Shown: one piece after another, positions 15,187 to 24,751 of the stretch
How the letters are laid out: the number at the start of each line of letters is the position of its first letter
How positions within the stretch are numbered: the first letter of the stretch is position 1
Origin: UBA2112 sp964596695
GTDB taxonomy: Bacteria > Patescibacteriota > Saccharimonadia > Saccharimonadales > Saccharimonadaceae
NCBI GenBank assembly: GCA_964596695.1
Contig: CAZQVE010000001.1
Coordinates: forward strand, 62,001 to 126,000
Length of the DNA: 64,000 nucleotides
Direction: 5' to 3'
Notes under the pieces: generated by a model
Database searches by the model: none
What the model was told of the DNA's origin: nothing
Seen by the model: only the letters and a program-made list of their open reading frames with translations
Position numbers and translations under genes: made by a program

Positions 15187-17121
15187 TTACTTTTTGTCTT
15201 TTTTGTCTTCGGTTTTTTCTTCGTCGACGACTTCGCCCTCGACAGGTTCATCTCCGCCAGCTGGCGGATTGTCATCGCTATCTCCGTCGCCGGACTTTGC
15301 TTCTTCATCTTTCGCAGCCTGCTCGTACATCTTTGCACCGATTGGCATGATCTTTTCATTGAGCGCTTTGACGGCAGCTTCGAGTTCGTCTTTGGACGCG
15401 TCGGCGTTTTCTTTTACCTTCTTCGCTTCTTCGACGGCTTCCTCGATTACTTTTTTGTCGTCATCAGAAATCTTGTCTTTGTATTCATCCGGCATTTTTT
15501 CTGCTTGGTAGATACCGTTTTCCAGCTGGTTGCGAGCATCGACAGCTTCACGCTTTTTCTTGTCTTCGTCAGCATGAGTTTCGGCTTCTTTTTGCGCTTT
15601 TTCGATGTCTTCCTTGCTCATGTTACCACTGTCCTGGATAGTGATTGACTGTTCTTTGCCAGTACCCTTGTCCTTGGCAGTCACGTTTAGAATACCGTTG
15701 GCATCAAGGTTAAACGTCACTTCGATCTGCGGTACGCCGCGTGGGGCGGGAGCTATTCCGTCGAGGATGAAACGACCAAGCGACTTGTTGTCACTCGCCA
15801 TCTCGCGTTCGCCTTGCAGGACGTGAATTTCCACCTGCGGCTGATTATCGGCTGCGGTACTGAACGTCTCAGACTTGCTGGTCGGAATGGTTGTGTTGCG
15901 TTCGATCAGTTTGGTGCTGACGCCACCCATAGTTTCAATACCGAGCGATAGCGGAGTAACATCCAGCAGTAGTACGTCTTTGACGTCTCCCTGCAATACG
16001 CCGCCCTGAATAGCCGCGCCGACGGCGACGACTTCGTCGGGGTTGACACCCTTGAGTGGATCTTTACCAAAGATTGCCTTCACCTTTTCTACGACGGCTG
16101 GCATGCGGGTCATACCACCGACCAGAACGATTTCGTTGATATCGCTTGCCTTGAGATCGGCGTCTTTGAGCGCCTTTTCGACAGGATCAGCCAGGCGATC
16201 GATAAGATCCTTAACCAGCTCTTCCAGCTTGGCACGGGTGAGCTTGTACTCGAAGTGTTTTGGGCCTTCAGCGTCGGCCGTGATAAATGGCAAGTTCACC
16301 TCGTATTCAGATGTAGATGATAGCTCTTTTTTGGCTTTTTCAGCTTCGTCCTTGAGGCGCTGCATAGCGGCCTTGTCGTTTTTCAGGTCGACACCTTCTT
16401 CGTTTTTGAAGACGTCCAAGAAGTGGTTAACGATCCGGTTGTCGAAATCTTCGCCACCGAGGTGCGTGTCACCATTGGTGCTGCGAACTTCAAACACGCC
16501 ATCACCCAGCTCTAGTATGGATACGTCAAACGTACCACCACCAAGGTCAAACACGGCGATTTTCTCGTCTTTTTTGCTCTCCAGTCCATAAGCCAACGCG
16601 GCAGCGGTCGGCTCGTTGATAATACGCTTGACTTCGAGGCCAGCAATCTTGCCCGCGTCCTTGGTAGCTTGGCGCTGGCTATCATCGAAGTATGCGGGCA
16701 CCGTAATGACCGCTTCGGTAACCTTGTCGCCCAAGAACGCCTCGGCATCGGCCTTGAGTTTGCTCAGAATCATCGCTGAAACTTCTTCCGGCGTATATTC
16801 TTTGTCACCCATCTTAACTGCAACGCCATCGCCCTTTTTGGTTATTTTGAACGGCATGATATCGATGTCTTTTTTGACTTCGTCGTCGCTAAATTTACGA
16901 CCAATAAGGCGTTTGACACCATAAATTGTGTTTTCGGCATTCGTGACGCGCTGACGTTGCGCAACCTGACCAACCAAGCGATCGCCTTTTTTGTTGATAG
17001 CTACGACAGATGGTGTCGTGCGGTTGCCCTCTGCGTTCGCGATAACCTCCGGCTTGCCGGCTACCATGTAGGCCATGGCGCTGTTGGTTGTACCTAGATC
17101 GATTCCTATTATCTTTCCCAC
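15187..17121 (-). CDS. dnaK: Chaperone DnaK (Hsp70)
   Basis: A 644-residue ATP-dependent chaperone. N-terminal actin-like ATPase with IIGIDLGTTNSAMA, the phosphate loop AVFDLGGGTFDVSIL and VGGMTRMPAV; the linker DVLLLDVTPLSLGIETMGG; substrate-binding domain; acidic C-terminal tail (GEVVDEEKTEDKKDKK). The start is GTG at 17119-17121 with AGAAGGAG upstream. Unlike dnaJ and hrcA it has a leader of about 260 bases between the CIRCE-overlapped promoter and the start codon. dnaJ and grpE are not adjacent. Confidence 0.98.
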   Translation of the reverse strand: MGKIIGIDLGTTNSAMAYMVAGKPEVIANAEGNRTTPSVVAINKKGDRLVGQVAQRQRVTNAENTIYGVKRLIGRKFSDDEVKKDIDIMPFKITKKGDGVAVKMGDKEYTPEEVSAMILSKLKADAEAFLGDKVTEAVITVPAYFDDSQRQATKDAGKIAGLEVKRIINEPTAAALAYGLESKKDEKIAVFDLGGGTFDVSILELGDGVFEVRSTNGDTHLGGEDFDNRIVNHFLDVFKNEEGVDLKNDKAAMQRLKDEAEKAKKELSSTSEYEVNLPFITADAEGPKHFEYKLTRAKLEELVKDLIDRLADPVEKALKDADLKASDINEIVLVGGMTRMPAVVEKVKAIFGKDPLKGVNPDEVVAVGAAIQGGVLQGDVKDVLLLDVTPLSLGIETMGGVSTKLIERNTTIPTSKSETFSTAADNQPQVEIHVLQGEREMASDNKSLGRFILDGIAPAPRGVPQIEVTFNLDANGILNVTAKDKGTGKEQSITIQDSGNMSKEDIEKAQKEAETHADEDKKKREAVDARNQLENGIYQAEKMPDEYKDKISDDDKKVIEEAVEEAKKVKENADASKDELEAAVKALNEKIMPIGAKMYEQAAKDEEAKSGDGDSDDNPPAGGDEPVEGEVVDEEKTEDKKDKK

Positions 17122-17387
17122 TTTTATCTCCTTCTAAATATGCACCGCTTTGGGGAAAGACGAGCAAAGCTCGACTTTTACAAAGCTTGGACACGTCCGG
17201 CTTCGTCACGGCTCCAGTGCTCGCTCGCAGCAGTATTCCTACAGCTCGCTGTGCGCTTCATCCCTTCCTCGCCATATATACCCCTGCATATCCAGCGAGG
17301 AGACAAAAGCCTATCCTCGTGCAATGTTTTTATTGTAAAGTTCTATTCCTATTCTAGCACTCTACCATGTAGATTGCCAACATCACG

Positions 17388-17417
17388 AGTATATACAAAT
17401 TGGCACTCGGGTGTCAA
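17388..17417 (-). promoter_or_regulatory. dnaK promoter
   Basis: TTGACA (minus strand, 17412-17417, within the CIRCE spacer) with TATATA (17390-17395, spacing 16) or TATACT (17388-17393, spacing 18) as -10. The implied leader runs from about 17382 to 17122. Confidence 0.7.
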
Positions 17418-17426
17418 GAGTGCTAA
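17400..17426. promoter_or_regulatory. CIRCE operator upstream of dnaK
   Basis: TTGGCACTC (17400-17408), 9-bp spacer, GAGTGCTAA (17418-17426); one mismatch to consensus. HrcA-binding site. Confidence 0.92.
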
Positions 17427-17485
17427 CATTTATTGTTACGCGCCCGTGGAGCGGCCTAGCACGGCGATTCTTTATGAAGCCCTGA

Positions 17486-17513
17486 GCAAGTAGTAGGACG
17501 TCCTACTGCTTGC
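17486..17513. repeat. 28-bp near-palindrome
   Basis: Two 14-bp arms (17486-17499 and 17500-17513) pair with one mismatch, core AGTAGGACGTCCTACT. It lies in the 195-bp non-coding interval 17427-17621, which also holds a degenerate CIRCE; no T-run follows. Confidence 0.5.
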
Positions 17514-17580
17514 TGGACTGGAGTAAAAATCGATGCGCTAGGCTGTTTCAGGGGTGTGCAGCAATGAATGTTTAGTGCTT

Positions 17581-17606
17581 TTGGCACCCGCCGTCAAGAG
17601 TGCTAA
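17581..17606. promoter_or_regulatory. Degenerate second CIRCE-like element
   Basis: TTGGCACCC (17581-17589), 8-base gap, GAGTGCTAA (17598-17606). The surrounding sequence resembles the dnaK CIRCE region (GTCAAGAGTGCTAA is shared), pointing to an old duplication of that operator; the gap is one base short, so function is doubtful. Confidence 0.45.
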
Positions 17607-17621
17607 TATTCGTTGCTATAA

Positions 17622-18881
17622 TCAACCTTTCAGCTGAACAGTCATACTAGCCCAGGCACTGCTGGCACTCAATGTCGCCGAGAAATTGACACTGGCAGCG
17701 CCTGGTGCATCTCCCAAAAAGACTGTCGAATACGTACCGTCGCTAACTAGCTTACGCTGCGCATGGTTGTACGACGAAATCGTCGGGCTGCCAAACATGC
17801 CGATTACCTGGGCAACCATATTGCCGTCTGATGAGCTGGCTGTTTGTGCCGCAGTAGCAGACGAGCCAGTCGTTGACGAAACGTTCCCGAAACTATATAC
17901 ACCCGAATACGACGTTGACACCATGCTCATGCCGTATAAACCACTGCCTGTAACTGTCGCAGTCACTGTTTGTGTGCCAGTGGGCGGGTTAAGTAGCCCA
18001 AAGAGGTACACGTACGTATAGCTGTTTGCGCTCACGGTGCCGAGCTGTGTCATAGATTGCCCGCCGAACGTTACGGTACCGCTAGTTATAGTACCGGCAA
18101 TCACTATTACCTCAATCGCTACGATTACAGCGCTGCCGTTACAGGTGTGAGTACCGGTGGCGGTCCTAGAGTTGGCACTACCCGTACCCACGCCACCCGT
18201 GCCTGTCGCATCATATGCTACCTCTGGTCCGGTTGGAAGTGTCGGAGGTAGTGGTGCTGGAGCGGTCGAATAAGCATAGAACCACACACTCCCTGCAGCC
18301 CCGGCGCCACCAACTGACGCGCCGAAACCACCGCCCGCACCGCCGCCGCCAGGTGCCAGTCCGACGTTGCCGAGACTCCCTTGCGAACCGCCGCCCACAT
18401 AAGACCGACCCTTATAATCCTGCGTTCCTGCAGCTTCGCCGGCTGGATTAGTTGGGCCCATATTCCCACTACCACCAGTAGCCGTATAGGTGCCGCCGCC
18501 ACTATATGTTACAGAGGTCGTACCGCCATCTCCGCCATTTCCCGTGCCGCCCGCGCCCACGGTTCCAGAAATAGTGGTTACCCCCCAAGCAATGTCGACG
18601 CCGCGAGTTATCGTGGTCGTGAACCAGTTGCCAGCCTGACCGCCCGAACCGTTCGCCCATGTAATACCCGTACCCGCCTCGCCACCGCCAAGCAAAACTA
18701 TATCGATCGTGTCACAGCCCGTCGGGATCGTATAGTTGAACGATCCCGCCGAAGAGTACTGCGCCAACTCCGGCTCCATCGGTGGCCAGATTCTCTCTGT
18801 TCCTATATAAACAGCGGCGGCCTGTGTCATGCCGATACGCACATCCCTCACATGGTCTGAACCTAAATGAAAACTGCTCAT
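17622..18881 (-). CDS. Glycine-rich phage minor-tail-like protein
   Basis: A 419-residue protein. The N terminus (GSDHVRDVRIGMTQAAAVYIGTERIWPP) followed by a domain with FNYTIPTGCDTIDIVLLGGG, a Gly-rich stretch, NWFTTTITRGVDIAWGVTTISGTVG and many GG pairs is the arrangement I know from actinobacteriophage minor tail proteins with a glycine-rich domain. A Pro linker (APAPLPPTLPTGPE) leads to a beta-rich C-terminal domain of about 190 residues. No signal peptide. Its start codon overlaps the stop of the upstream giant gene (ATGA, 18878-18881), so the two are translationally coupled. There are no phage head, portal, terminase or lysis genes nearby. Confidence 0.7.
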   Translation of the reverse strand: MSSFHLGSDHVRDVRIGMTQAAAVYIGTERIWPPMEPELAQYSSAGSFNYTIPTGCDTIDIVLLGGGEAGTGITWANGSGGQAGNWFTTTITRGVDIAWGVTTISGTVGAGGTGNGGDGGTTSVTYSGGGTYTATGGSGNMGPTNPAGEAAGTQDYKGRSYVGGGSQGSLGNVGLAPGGGGAGGGFGASVGGAGAAGSVWFYAYSTAPAPLPPTLPTGPEVAYDATGTGGVGTGSANSRTATGTHTCNGSAVIVAIEVIVIAGTITSGTVTFGGQSMTQLGTVSANSYTYVYLFGLLNPPTGTQTVTATVTGSGLYGMSMVSTSYSGVYSFGNVSSTTGSSATAAQTASSSDGNMVAQVIGMFGSPTISSYNHAQRKLVSDGTYSTVFLGDAPGAASVNFSATLSASSAWASMTVQLKG

Positions 18882-21800
18882 GTTGAAGTCACCACATAAA
18901 TAGTATTAGAATCCCAGCTACCAAGTGCAGCGTACTGCGCTTGAGTACCTTTCCATAGCGTCAAGCCAGCGGGCGTCCCGTTGTTTGAGCCTTGTACTAT
19001 CTCGGCATCGGTAACCGCGCTGTTCAACTGCGCCAGCGTACCTGATACGTGGGCGAGAGACAGCGTACCCTGGATACCTGGATATATATTCGCCGTACCA
19101 TCGAAATTCACACCCGATGTCGAACTAAGGTTAACCCGTATATAACGTGCTGTGGTTAAACTTGCAGCCGAGCCTGTAGTGTCTTGATTACCTGTGGTAT
19201 TTACACCTGGAAGGTTGATATTGGCCGTACCGTTAAAAGATACACCGCCTATAGTACGTGCGGTGGTGAGTCTGGTTGCAGATAGCACGTTTTTGGAGGA
19301 GTCGGCAGTGTTGTCGACGCTACCTAGGCCGACATCGGACTTCGTGCTAGCAGTGCCCGCCCCAATCGCGCTGCGGGCAGCAGCGGCGCTGGAGGCCGTC
19401 AGGACAGAACGACCGATGGAGGTTGAGTCAGAGATTTGCGAGGCGGTGTGGGTATGGGAGGTATTAGCCTTGCCGGCGAGGCCGCTGTCGACGTAAGCCT
19501 TGGTGGATTGCTGCGTCGGTACCTTGGTGGCCGAGTTAGACGCCATGTTGTCTTCGTCTACCACGAAATTCATAGGTGAGGTAGAGGTATCGCTGTTCAT
19601 GACCGCGCCTGCGGCGTTCACGTTGGCAGCATCCGTCACGTTGGCACCAGCTTCGATGCCAGCAAGCTTGCTATCGTTCGCGGCGGTAAATACGTGGTTG
19701 GTAGTGCCATCCACGATACTGTCTGCCGAGATATTGGTAAGGTTATTATCGCTGCCGTTGATTGTTTTGTTGGTGAGGATTTGGTTGTCGGAGGTGCCGA
19801 CAATCGCGCCATTTGGAGCGGCGACAGCGGAGAAATCAGAACCGCCATTGCCAATAACAACGCCGGTCAGCGTCGTTACGCCGGTTCCACCGTGGCTAAC
19901 AGGAAGCGTGCCAGTCACACCTGGAGAGATATTGGCCGATCCGTCAAAGCCAGGCGCTGACGTAGAAGCTAGATTCGTTCGAATCGTCCGACTTGACTGC
20001 AAAGAGGTGGCCGTCGTAGCGTTACCATTCAAATTAGCAGTAATCGTCCCGGCGCTGAAATTACCGGATCCGTCTCTCCTGACAAGCGTATTCGCGGTGT
20101 TGCCATGTGATTGCTGGATCGCGTTCATAGAATGACCGGCAGACAACGTAATGCCGTTGTTGAACACGACCGAGCTGTTGTCGCCGTTTCTGATACAAAT
20201 CAACAGCCAGTCATGCGGTATATCGGCGTCGGCCGTGTATCGAGCGATGCGGAAATTAGCAGCGACGGTACCCGAGCCGGAACCTATAGGTAATATATAG
20301 TACAGAGCTTCCCAGGTACCAAGCGGAATTCCCGCTGATGTCACTGTCGCGTCGGATGCGCCACCGACGCCAGTGATAGTTCCTGACGTCGGACAGTCTA
20401 TCTGGAAGTACCCGGTAGTAGAAAAGTGGCTTCCCCTACCGTTGGATATGACGAGAAATCGCGAGCTCCACGAGACGTTAAACGAACCGTCAACCGAAAT
20501 AATTCCGCCGCCATTTAAGTTCCTGTTTGCCCGCAACGACTCACTAACAGTGAGCATGTCGGTCTGTGTCATAAGCGCAGAGGCGTGTACTCCGTCAACC
20601 GTATCGGCGTCCAGGCCGCTACCCGAGCCGTCGTTACCAGCGTGCCAAACTTTATTGCCGTTCCAAGTAATACCGGCATCATCGATTACTGTGGTTACTC
20701 GTCCTGCCCAGCCTGTTGCCCAGTTGTCGGGCGAGCTATTAATCTGCAGTCCGCTCTCGGCGTTCAGGTAGACAAATTCGCCGGTCTGACCGGTGGCTTG
20801 GTTGTGTGACTCGCCAGCGTTCAGAACTAATTGTTGGCCACTTTTCGTCCTCAATTCATCGGTTCTCGCTACTGTAGAAAAGTCACCTATCGTCGCGTTG
20901 ACGGTGCCGCCGCTTTGATTAGTCGCCGTCGTCGCGGTAGCGGCATTGCCAGTAGTGTCCTGATTACCAGTAATATTCACACCCGGAAGGTTGATATTGG
21001 CCGTACCGTTAAAAGATACGCCGCCTATAGTACGTGCGGTGGTGAGTCTGGTTGCAGATAGCACGTTTTTGGAGGAGTCGGCAGTGTTGTCGACATTCTC
21101 TATCGACAGTGAAGTCTTGAACCCGGAAACAGTGTTTTTGCGGATGTAGTCGTCCCCGGATGAATAGAATATCGTATCGTTGTTGCGCGTGTAGGCCGAA
21201 TGATTCATGTTTACGTAAGAGCTCTTAACGTAACGACCTGTGAAATCACCATTGTCGTCTCTGGCTACAATCGTGTTGGCCGTGTTAGCCGAAGTGGCGC
21301 TCATGTCATCAAGCAAGTCGGCGTTGAGGTTGGCAACCTTTGTGGTGGAAGACACCGTGAGCGGCGCGGTACCGTTGGACACGGTAGATATCAGCTGCGT
21401 GCCGGTGACGGTGCCGTCAGCGGTAAGCTTTAATCCGGAGTACACACCGTCGGAACTAACATTTCTGACGTCCCCTGTAGGAACAGCCGATTGCCATGCA
21501 GGATTGGTGGTATAAGTTAGCGTACCTCCAGATACGACTCTAGATGTTTCGTAAAAGTAGAACCTACCGTAGGTTGATCCTTTTTTGAACCACAGTTCCA
21601 TGTCACTGGACCATCCGCCGCTGATTACCTTAAAGGAATCATCAAGGATATGGGAGCCGTTACCCCCCTTCGCGAGAATTCTTACATCGACGATTGGGTT
21701 TGAATCAACGCTATTGGAGCGAAAGAATACTGAAATGATCGCCGTGTCGTGTGCGCTTGTGACAGCGTTGGAAACACTGAGTATGATTGCGCAGTCTTTA

Positions 21801-24751
21801 TACGCGCTTGTTCCAGTGCTATACGTCGCGATTTTTACCCATGTATTAGCGCCGTTTTCAGTCCCCGTAGAACCCTGCGCGGTAGTACAAACCAATTTGG
21901 AAAAGTCGGTATCCAAACCAGTAATTGCCGAAGTTGGGATGTTAGTAAGGGTATTGTCATCGCCGTCGATAGTCTTGTTTTTGAGAGTTTGATTGCCATT
22001 TAGTGTCACGTCACCGCTAGCGGCGACTGCTTTGTCCACGATTTCCTGCGCGCGGCGACCACTGATGGCCCGCGATGCGCTTGAGGTACCGGCAGCGATT
22101 TCAGCCGAAGGTATTTCCGAATATGTCGTGTTCGGCGGAGTCGCCCAGGTGTTATCACCACGAAGAAAGGTTGAGGAGGATTTAGTACCGGTAGCGTCAA
22201 GGGCGGTCGTGGCGGTGAGATCGGTGATATTATTGTCATCACCGGAGATAGTTTTATTCGTCAGCACCTGCGCTCCAGTGGTGGTCACGTTGCCATCACC
22301 AGTCCCCGCGCCAATGGCGCTGCGGGCAGCAGCAGCGCTGGAGGCGGTCAGGACAGAACGACCGATGGAGGTTGAGTCAGAGATTTGCGAGGCGGTGTGA
22401 GTATGGGAGGTATTAGCCTTGCCGGCGAGGCCGCTGTCGACGTAAGCCTTGGTGGATTGCTGCGTCGGTACCTTGGTGGCCGAGTTAGACGCCATGTTGT
22501 CTTCGTCTACCACGAAATTCATAGGTGAGGTAGAGGTATCGCTGTTCATGACCGCGCCTGCGGCGTTCACGTTGGCAGCATCCGTCACGTTGGCACCAGC
22601 TTCGATGCCAGCAAGCTTGCTATCGTTCGCGGCGGTAAATACGTGGTTGGTAGTGCCATCCACGATACTGTCTGCCGAGATATTGGACAGGTTATTGTTG
22701 CTGCCGTTGATTGTTTTGTTGGTGAGAGTCTGGGAAGCCGTATCGCCGACAAGTGTGGAGTCAACATGCGGCAACGTATGTATCCTGGTGGTACCGGACG
22801 CTTGGCTGGAACTAATATTGAACTCAGCCTTTCTAGTACTGTCGCCATTGTCTTGCAATTGGAAATTATCCTCGACCAACACAACGGTGTTGGTGGCATC
22901 AAGAGTTTTGTTCGTCAGAGTTTGGCTACCGGTGAGCGTTACATCACCGCTGCCGGTACCAGCACCAATGGCACTTCGGGCAGCAGCAGCGCTGGCGGCG
23001 GTCAAGACAGAACGACCGATGGCGGTCGAGTCCGAAATTTGAGACGCGGTGTGGGTGTGCGTGGCGTCAGCGAACGCAGAGGCTTGCTTGCCATCGAGCG
23101 TATCGGCGTCGAGACCACTACCCGAGCCGTCGTTGCCAGCATGCCACACTTCGTTACCGTCCCACGTGATGCCGGTAGCGGTAAAGGCAGTTGTCTTTCT
23201 GCCAGCCCAGCTGCTTGCCCAGTTATCCGGAGATACATAGATGTTAACCCCGCTGTCTCCGCCGATTTCTACTCTCTCCGGACCCGGGGTGATGTTTGTC
23301 GTCATCTGAGCCCGCGACTCGCCGGCGCCAATATACACGGTGTCATCACCACCAATGCCTATTGATTTGTTCTGGCCACCAGCATGTCTGGTAATCACCG
23401 GCGTCCCGTCAAAGGTCAGTACGTTGCCACTGTCGGGGGTAAAGTTCAATGTTCCCGCTAGCGTGGTAGTTCCGTTGATAGTCGGGCTCGTCAGTGTTTT
23501 ATTCGTAAGGGTCTGTGAACCGTCGATTGTCGCCACGCTGCCCGCCGCCGTGCCTGCCGTACCGACGATCAGGTTGTCATCGGTTTTTAAAGTATTCGTC
23601 GCGCTTCGGTACAAATTGGTATCCGTACCGAAATATATGCCTTCGGTCGCTGATGTCGGTGACGTACTGCCGAGGTTAAGCAGACCATTTGACCGCGGAG
23701 CGTTCCACGCGCCTAGGGTAATATTGGCATCATTATCCCATGAATACGGAACTTCAAATTCAGAGCCACCACCTTGATCCCCCCACCGCGCCGTAAGTGC
23801 CTTGATAGCAGATAGTTCAATCGACTTACTATTCGTCGCGGTGATTGTCAATCGAATATATGCGTCTCCGCCCCAGTTTGACACGTGAAGCCAGACGGGC
23901 TCATTGTTAGCATCAGTTGTCGACGTATGACGCTCAGTCCACTCAGTCCCGTCTGCCGAAGACTCAACGAGCACACCCTTTGTCGAACCTCCTGCGACAT
24001 AAGTAAAACCAATGCACCACCAAAAGGCATACGACCAAGAAACTTGAGAACTATGCCATGTCCACCGCACTCCAGTAACCGTAGTGCCGTCTGCTACTTG
24101 AAGCGACTGGTCTTCCCTGCCACTGAATAACGCGGAGTTTAAGGTCTGCGATGACCAGGAACCGCTATATGTTTCGTATTCAGGCGTACCCCAGTGGCGA
24201 TTAAAGCGCATCGTATCATGCCACAAGTACTTCGGCACTGGACTAAATGCCGGATATTGCCCGGAGGTGTTCGACAATCTGTAATTTGCATTGGTCAGGT
24301 TATTCGGAGCGGTTATACTGTCCAACCGTGGAATTGTCATGATGCCGCTGATTGTCGGGTCAGCCAGCGTCTTGTTCGTCAGGGTCTGGGTATTCGTCGT
24401 GCCCACTACGGCACCAGTAGCACCATGAGTGGTGGTGTCGTTTATGTGGTTCGTGAGATCAACATCGGTAGCAATCTTTTTGCGTGTACCGTCGTTGGCG
24501 GTGATATAGAAATAATTGCCTGCGTATTCCACGGCTCCGGCCTCGGGATTCGTGAGCAGGGTGCCGGTGGTGAACTTGAGCGGGGCGCCCCCAGCACCGG
24601 CTGAACCGGCAGCGATGGTGACATTCTTGTGGCCGCCGTTGCCCGGATGATTATCATCATCGTTGACATGTTCCTTCATGAGGAACTGGCGAAGGATATC
24701 ACCCCAGGTGCCATCATCTTGGCCAACTATCGGAAGACGTTGATCGGCCAT
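18878..24751 (-). CDS. Giant tail-fibre-like repetitive protein
   Basis: A 1957-residue protein, AGGGAGG before the ATG. Residues 1-30 form a module (RLPIVGQDDGTWGDILRQFL) shared with 41306-43753. The body is a chain of tail-fibre-type motifs: many copies of QTLTNKT(I/L), VWHAGNDGSGSGLDADT(L/V)DG twice, HTHTASQISDST several times, SFNGTANINLPGVN and related GTANI motifs. A carbohydrate-binding-like beta domain lies near 180-330. The C terminus (AGLTLWKGTQAQYAALGSWDSNTIYVVT) is the short hydrophilic ending seen in phage fibre proteins. No signal peptide or membrane helix is visible. A near-identical internal duplication at DNA level (offset 2949 bp) shows recent repeat exchange. Best read as an adhesin or tail-fibre derivative. 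Confidence 0.75.
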   Translation of the reverse strand: MADQRLPIVGQDDGTWGDILRQFLMKEHVNDDDNHPGNGGHKNVTIAAGSAGAGGAPLKFTTGTLLTNPEAGAVEYAGNYFYITANDGTRKKIATDVDLTNHINDTTTHGATGAVVGTTNTQTLTNKTLADPTISGIMTIPRLDSITAPNNLTNANYRLSNTSGQYPAFSPVPKYLWHDTMRFNRHWGTPEYETYSGSWSSQTLNSALFSGREDQSLQVADGTTVTGVRWTWHSSQVSWSYAFWWCIGFTYVAGGSTKGVLVESSADGTEWTERHTSTTDANNEPVWLHVSNWGGDAYIRLTITATNSKSIELSAIKALTARWGDQGGGSEFEVPYSWDNDANITLGAWNAPRSNGLLNLGSTSPTSATEGIYFGTDTNLYRSATNTLKTDDNLIVGTAGTAAGSVATIDGSQTLTNKTLTSPTINGTTTLAGTLNFTPDSGNVLTFDGTPVITRHAGGQNKSIGIGGDDTVYIGAGESRAQMTTNITPGPERVEIGGDSGVNIYVSPDNWASSWAGRKTTAFTATGITWDGNEVWHAGNDGSGSGLDADTLDGKQASAFADATHTHTASQISDSTAIGRSVLTAASAAAARSAIGAGTGSGDVTLTGSQTLTNKTLDATNTVVLVEDNFQLQDNGDSTRKAEFNISSSQASGTTRIHTLPHVDSTLVGDTASQTLTNKTINGSNNNLSNISADSIVDGTTNHVFTAANDSKLAGIEAGANVTDAANVNAAGAVMNSDTSTSPMNFVVDEDNMASNSATKVPTQQSTKAYVDSGLAGKANTSHTHTASQISDSTSIGRSVLTASSAAAARSAIGAGTGDGNVTTTGAQVLTNKTISGDDNNITDLTATTALDATGTKSSSTFLRGDNTWATPPNTTYSEIPSAEIAAGTSSASRAISGRRAQEIVDKAVAASGDVTLNGNQTLKNKTIDGDDNTLTNIPTSAITGLDTDFSKLVCTTAQGSTGTENGANTWVKIATYSTGTSAYKDCAIILSVSNAVTSAHDTAIISVFFRSNSVDSNPIVDVRILAKGGNGSHILDDSFKVISGGWSSDMELWFKKGSTYGRFYFYETSRVVSGGTLTYTTNPAWQSAVPTGDVRNVSSDGVYSGLKLTADGTVTGTQLISTVSNGTAPLTVSSTTKVANLNADLLDDMSATSANTANTIVARDDNGDFTGRYVKSSYVNMNHSAYTRNNDTIFYSSGDDYIRKNTVSGFKTSLSIENVDNTADSSKNVLSATRLTTARTIGGVSFNGTANINLPGVNITGNQDTTGNAATATTATNQSGGTVNATIGDFSTVARTDELRTKSGQQLVLNAGESHNQATGQTGEFVYLNAESGLQINSSPDNWATGWAGRVTTVIDDAGITWNGNKVWHAGNDGSGSGLDADTVDGVHASALMTQTDMLTVSESLRANRNLNGGGIISVDGSFNVSWSSRFLVISNGRGSHFSTTGYFQIDCPTSGTITGVGGASDATVTSAGIPLGTWEALYYILPIGSGSGTVAANFRIARYTADADIPHDWLLICIRNGDNSSVVFNNGITLSAGHSMNAIQQSHGNTANTLVRRDGSGNFSAGTITANLNGNATTATSLQSSRTIRTNLASTSAPGFDGSANISPGVTGTLPVSHGGTGVTTLTGVVIGNGGSDFSAVAAPNGAIVGTSDNQILTNKTINGSDNNLTNISADSIVDGTTNHVFTAANDSKLAGIEAGANVTDAANVNAAGAVMNSDTSTSPMNFVVDEDNMASNSATKVPTQQSTKAYVDSGLAGKANTSHTHTASQISDSTSIGRSVLTASSAAAARSAIGAGTASTKSDVGLGSVDNTADSSKNVLSATRLTTARTIGGVSFNGTANINLPGVNTTGNQDTTGSAASLTTARYIRVNLSSTSGVNFDGTANIYPGIQGTLSLAHVSGTLAQLNSAVTDAEIVQGSNNGTPAGLTLWKGTQAQYAALGSWDSNTIYVVTST
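19360..19740. repeat. Internal direct repeat, copy A
   Basis: About 380 bp nearly identical to 22309-22689 (offset 2949 bp, only a handful of base differences). It encodes the block from ADSIVDGTTNHVF to RSAIGAGT in the giant protein. Confidence 0.9.
22309..22689. repeat. Internal direct repeat, copy B
   Basis: Second copy of the repeat at 19360-19740. Such high identity at nucleotide level against a background of diverged repeats points to recent duplication or gene conversion. Confidence 0.9.

Noticed and set aside
17622..24751. Prophage
   Set aside because: Only tail-like genes are present; no integrase, head, packaging or lysis genes and no attachment site pair.
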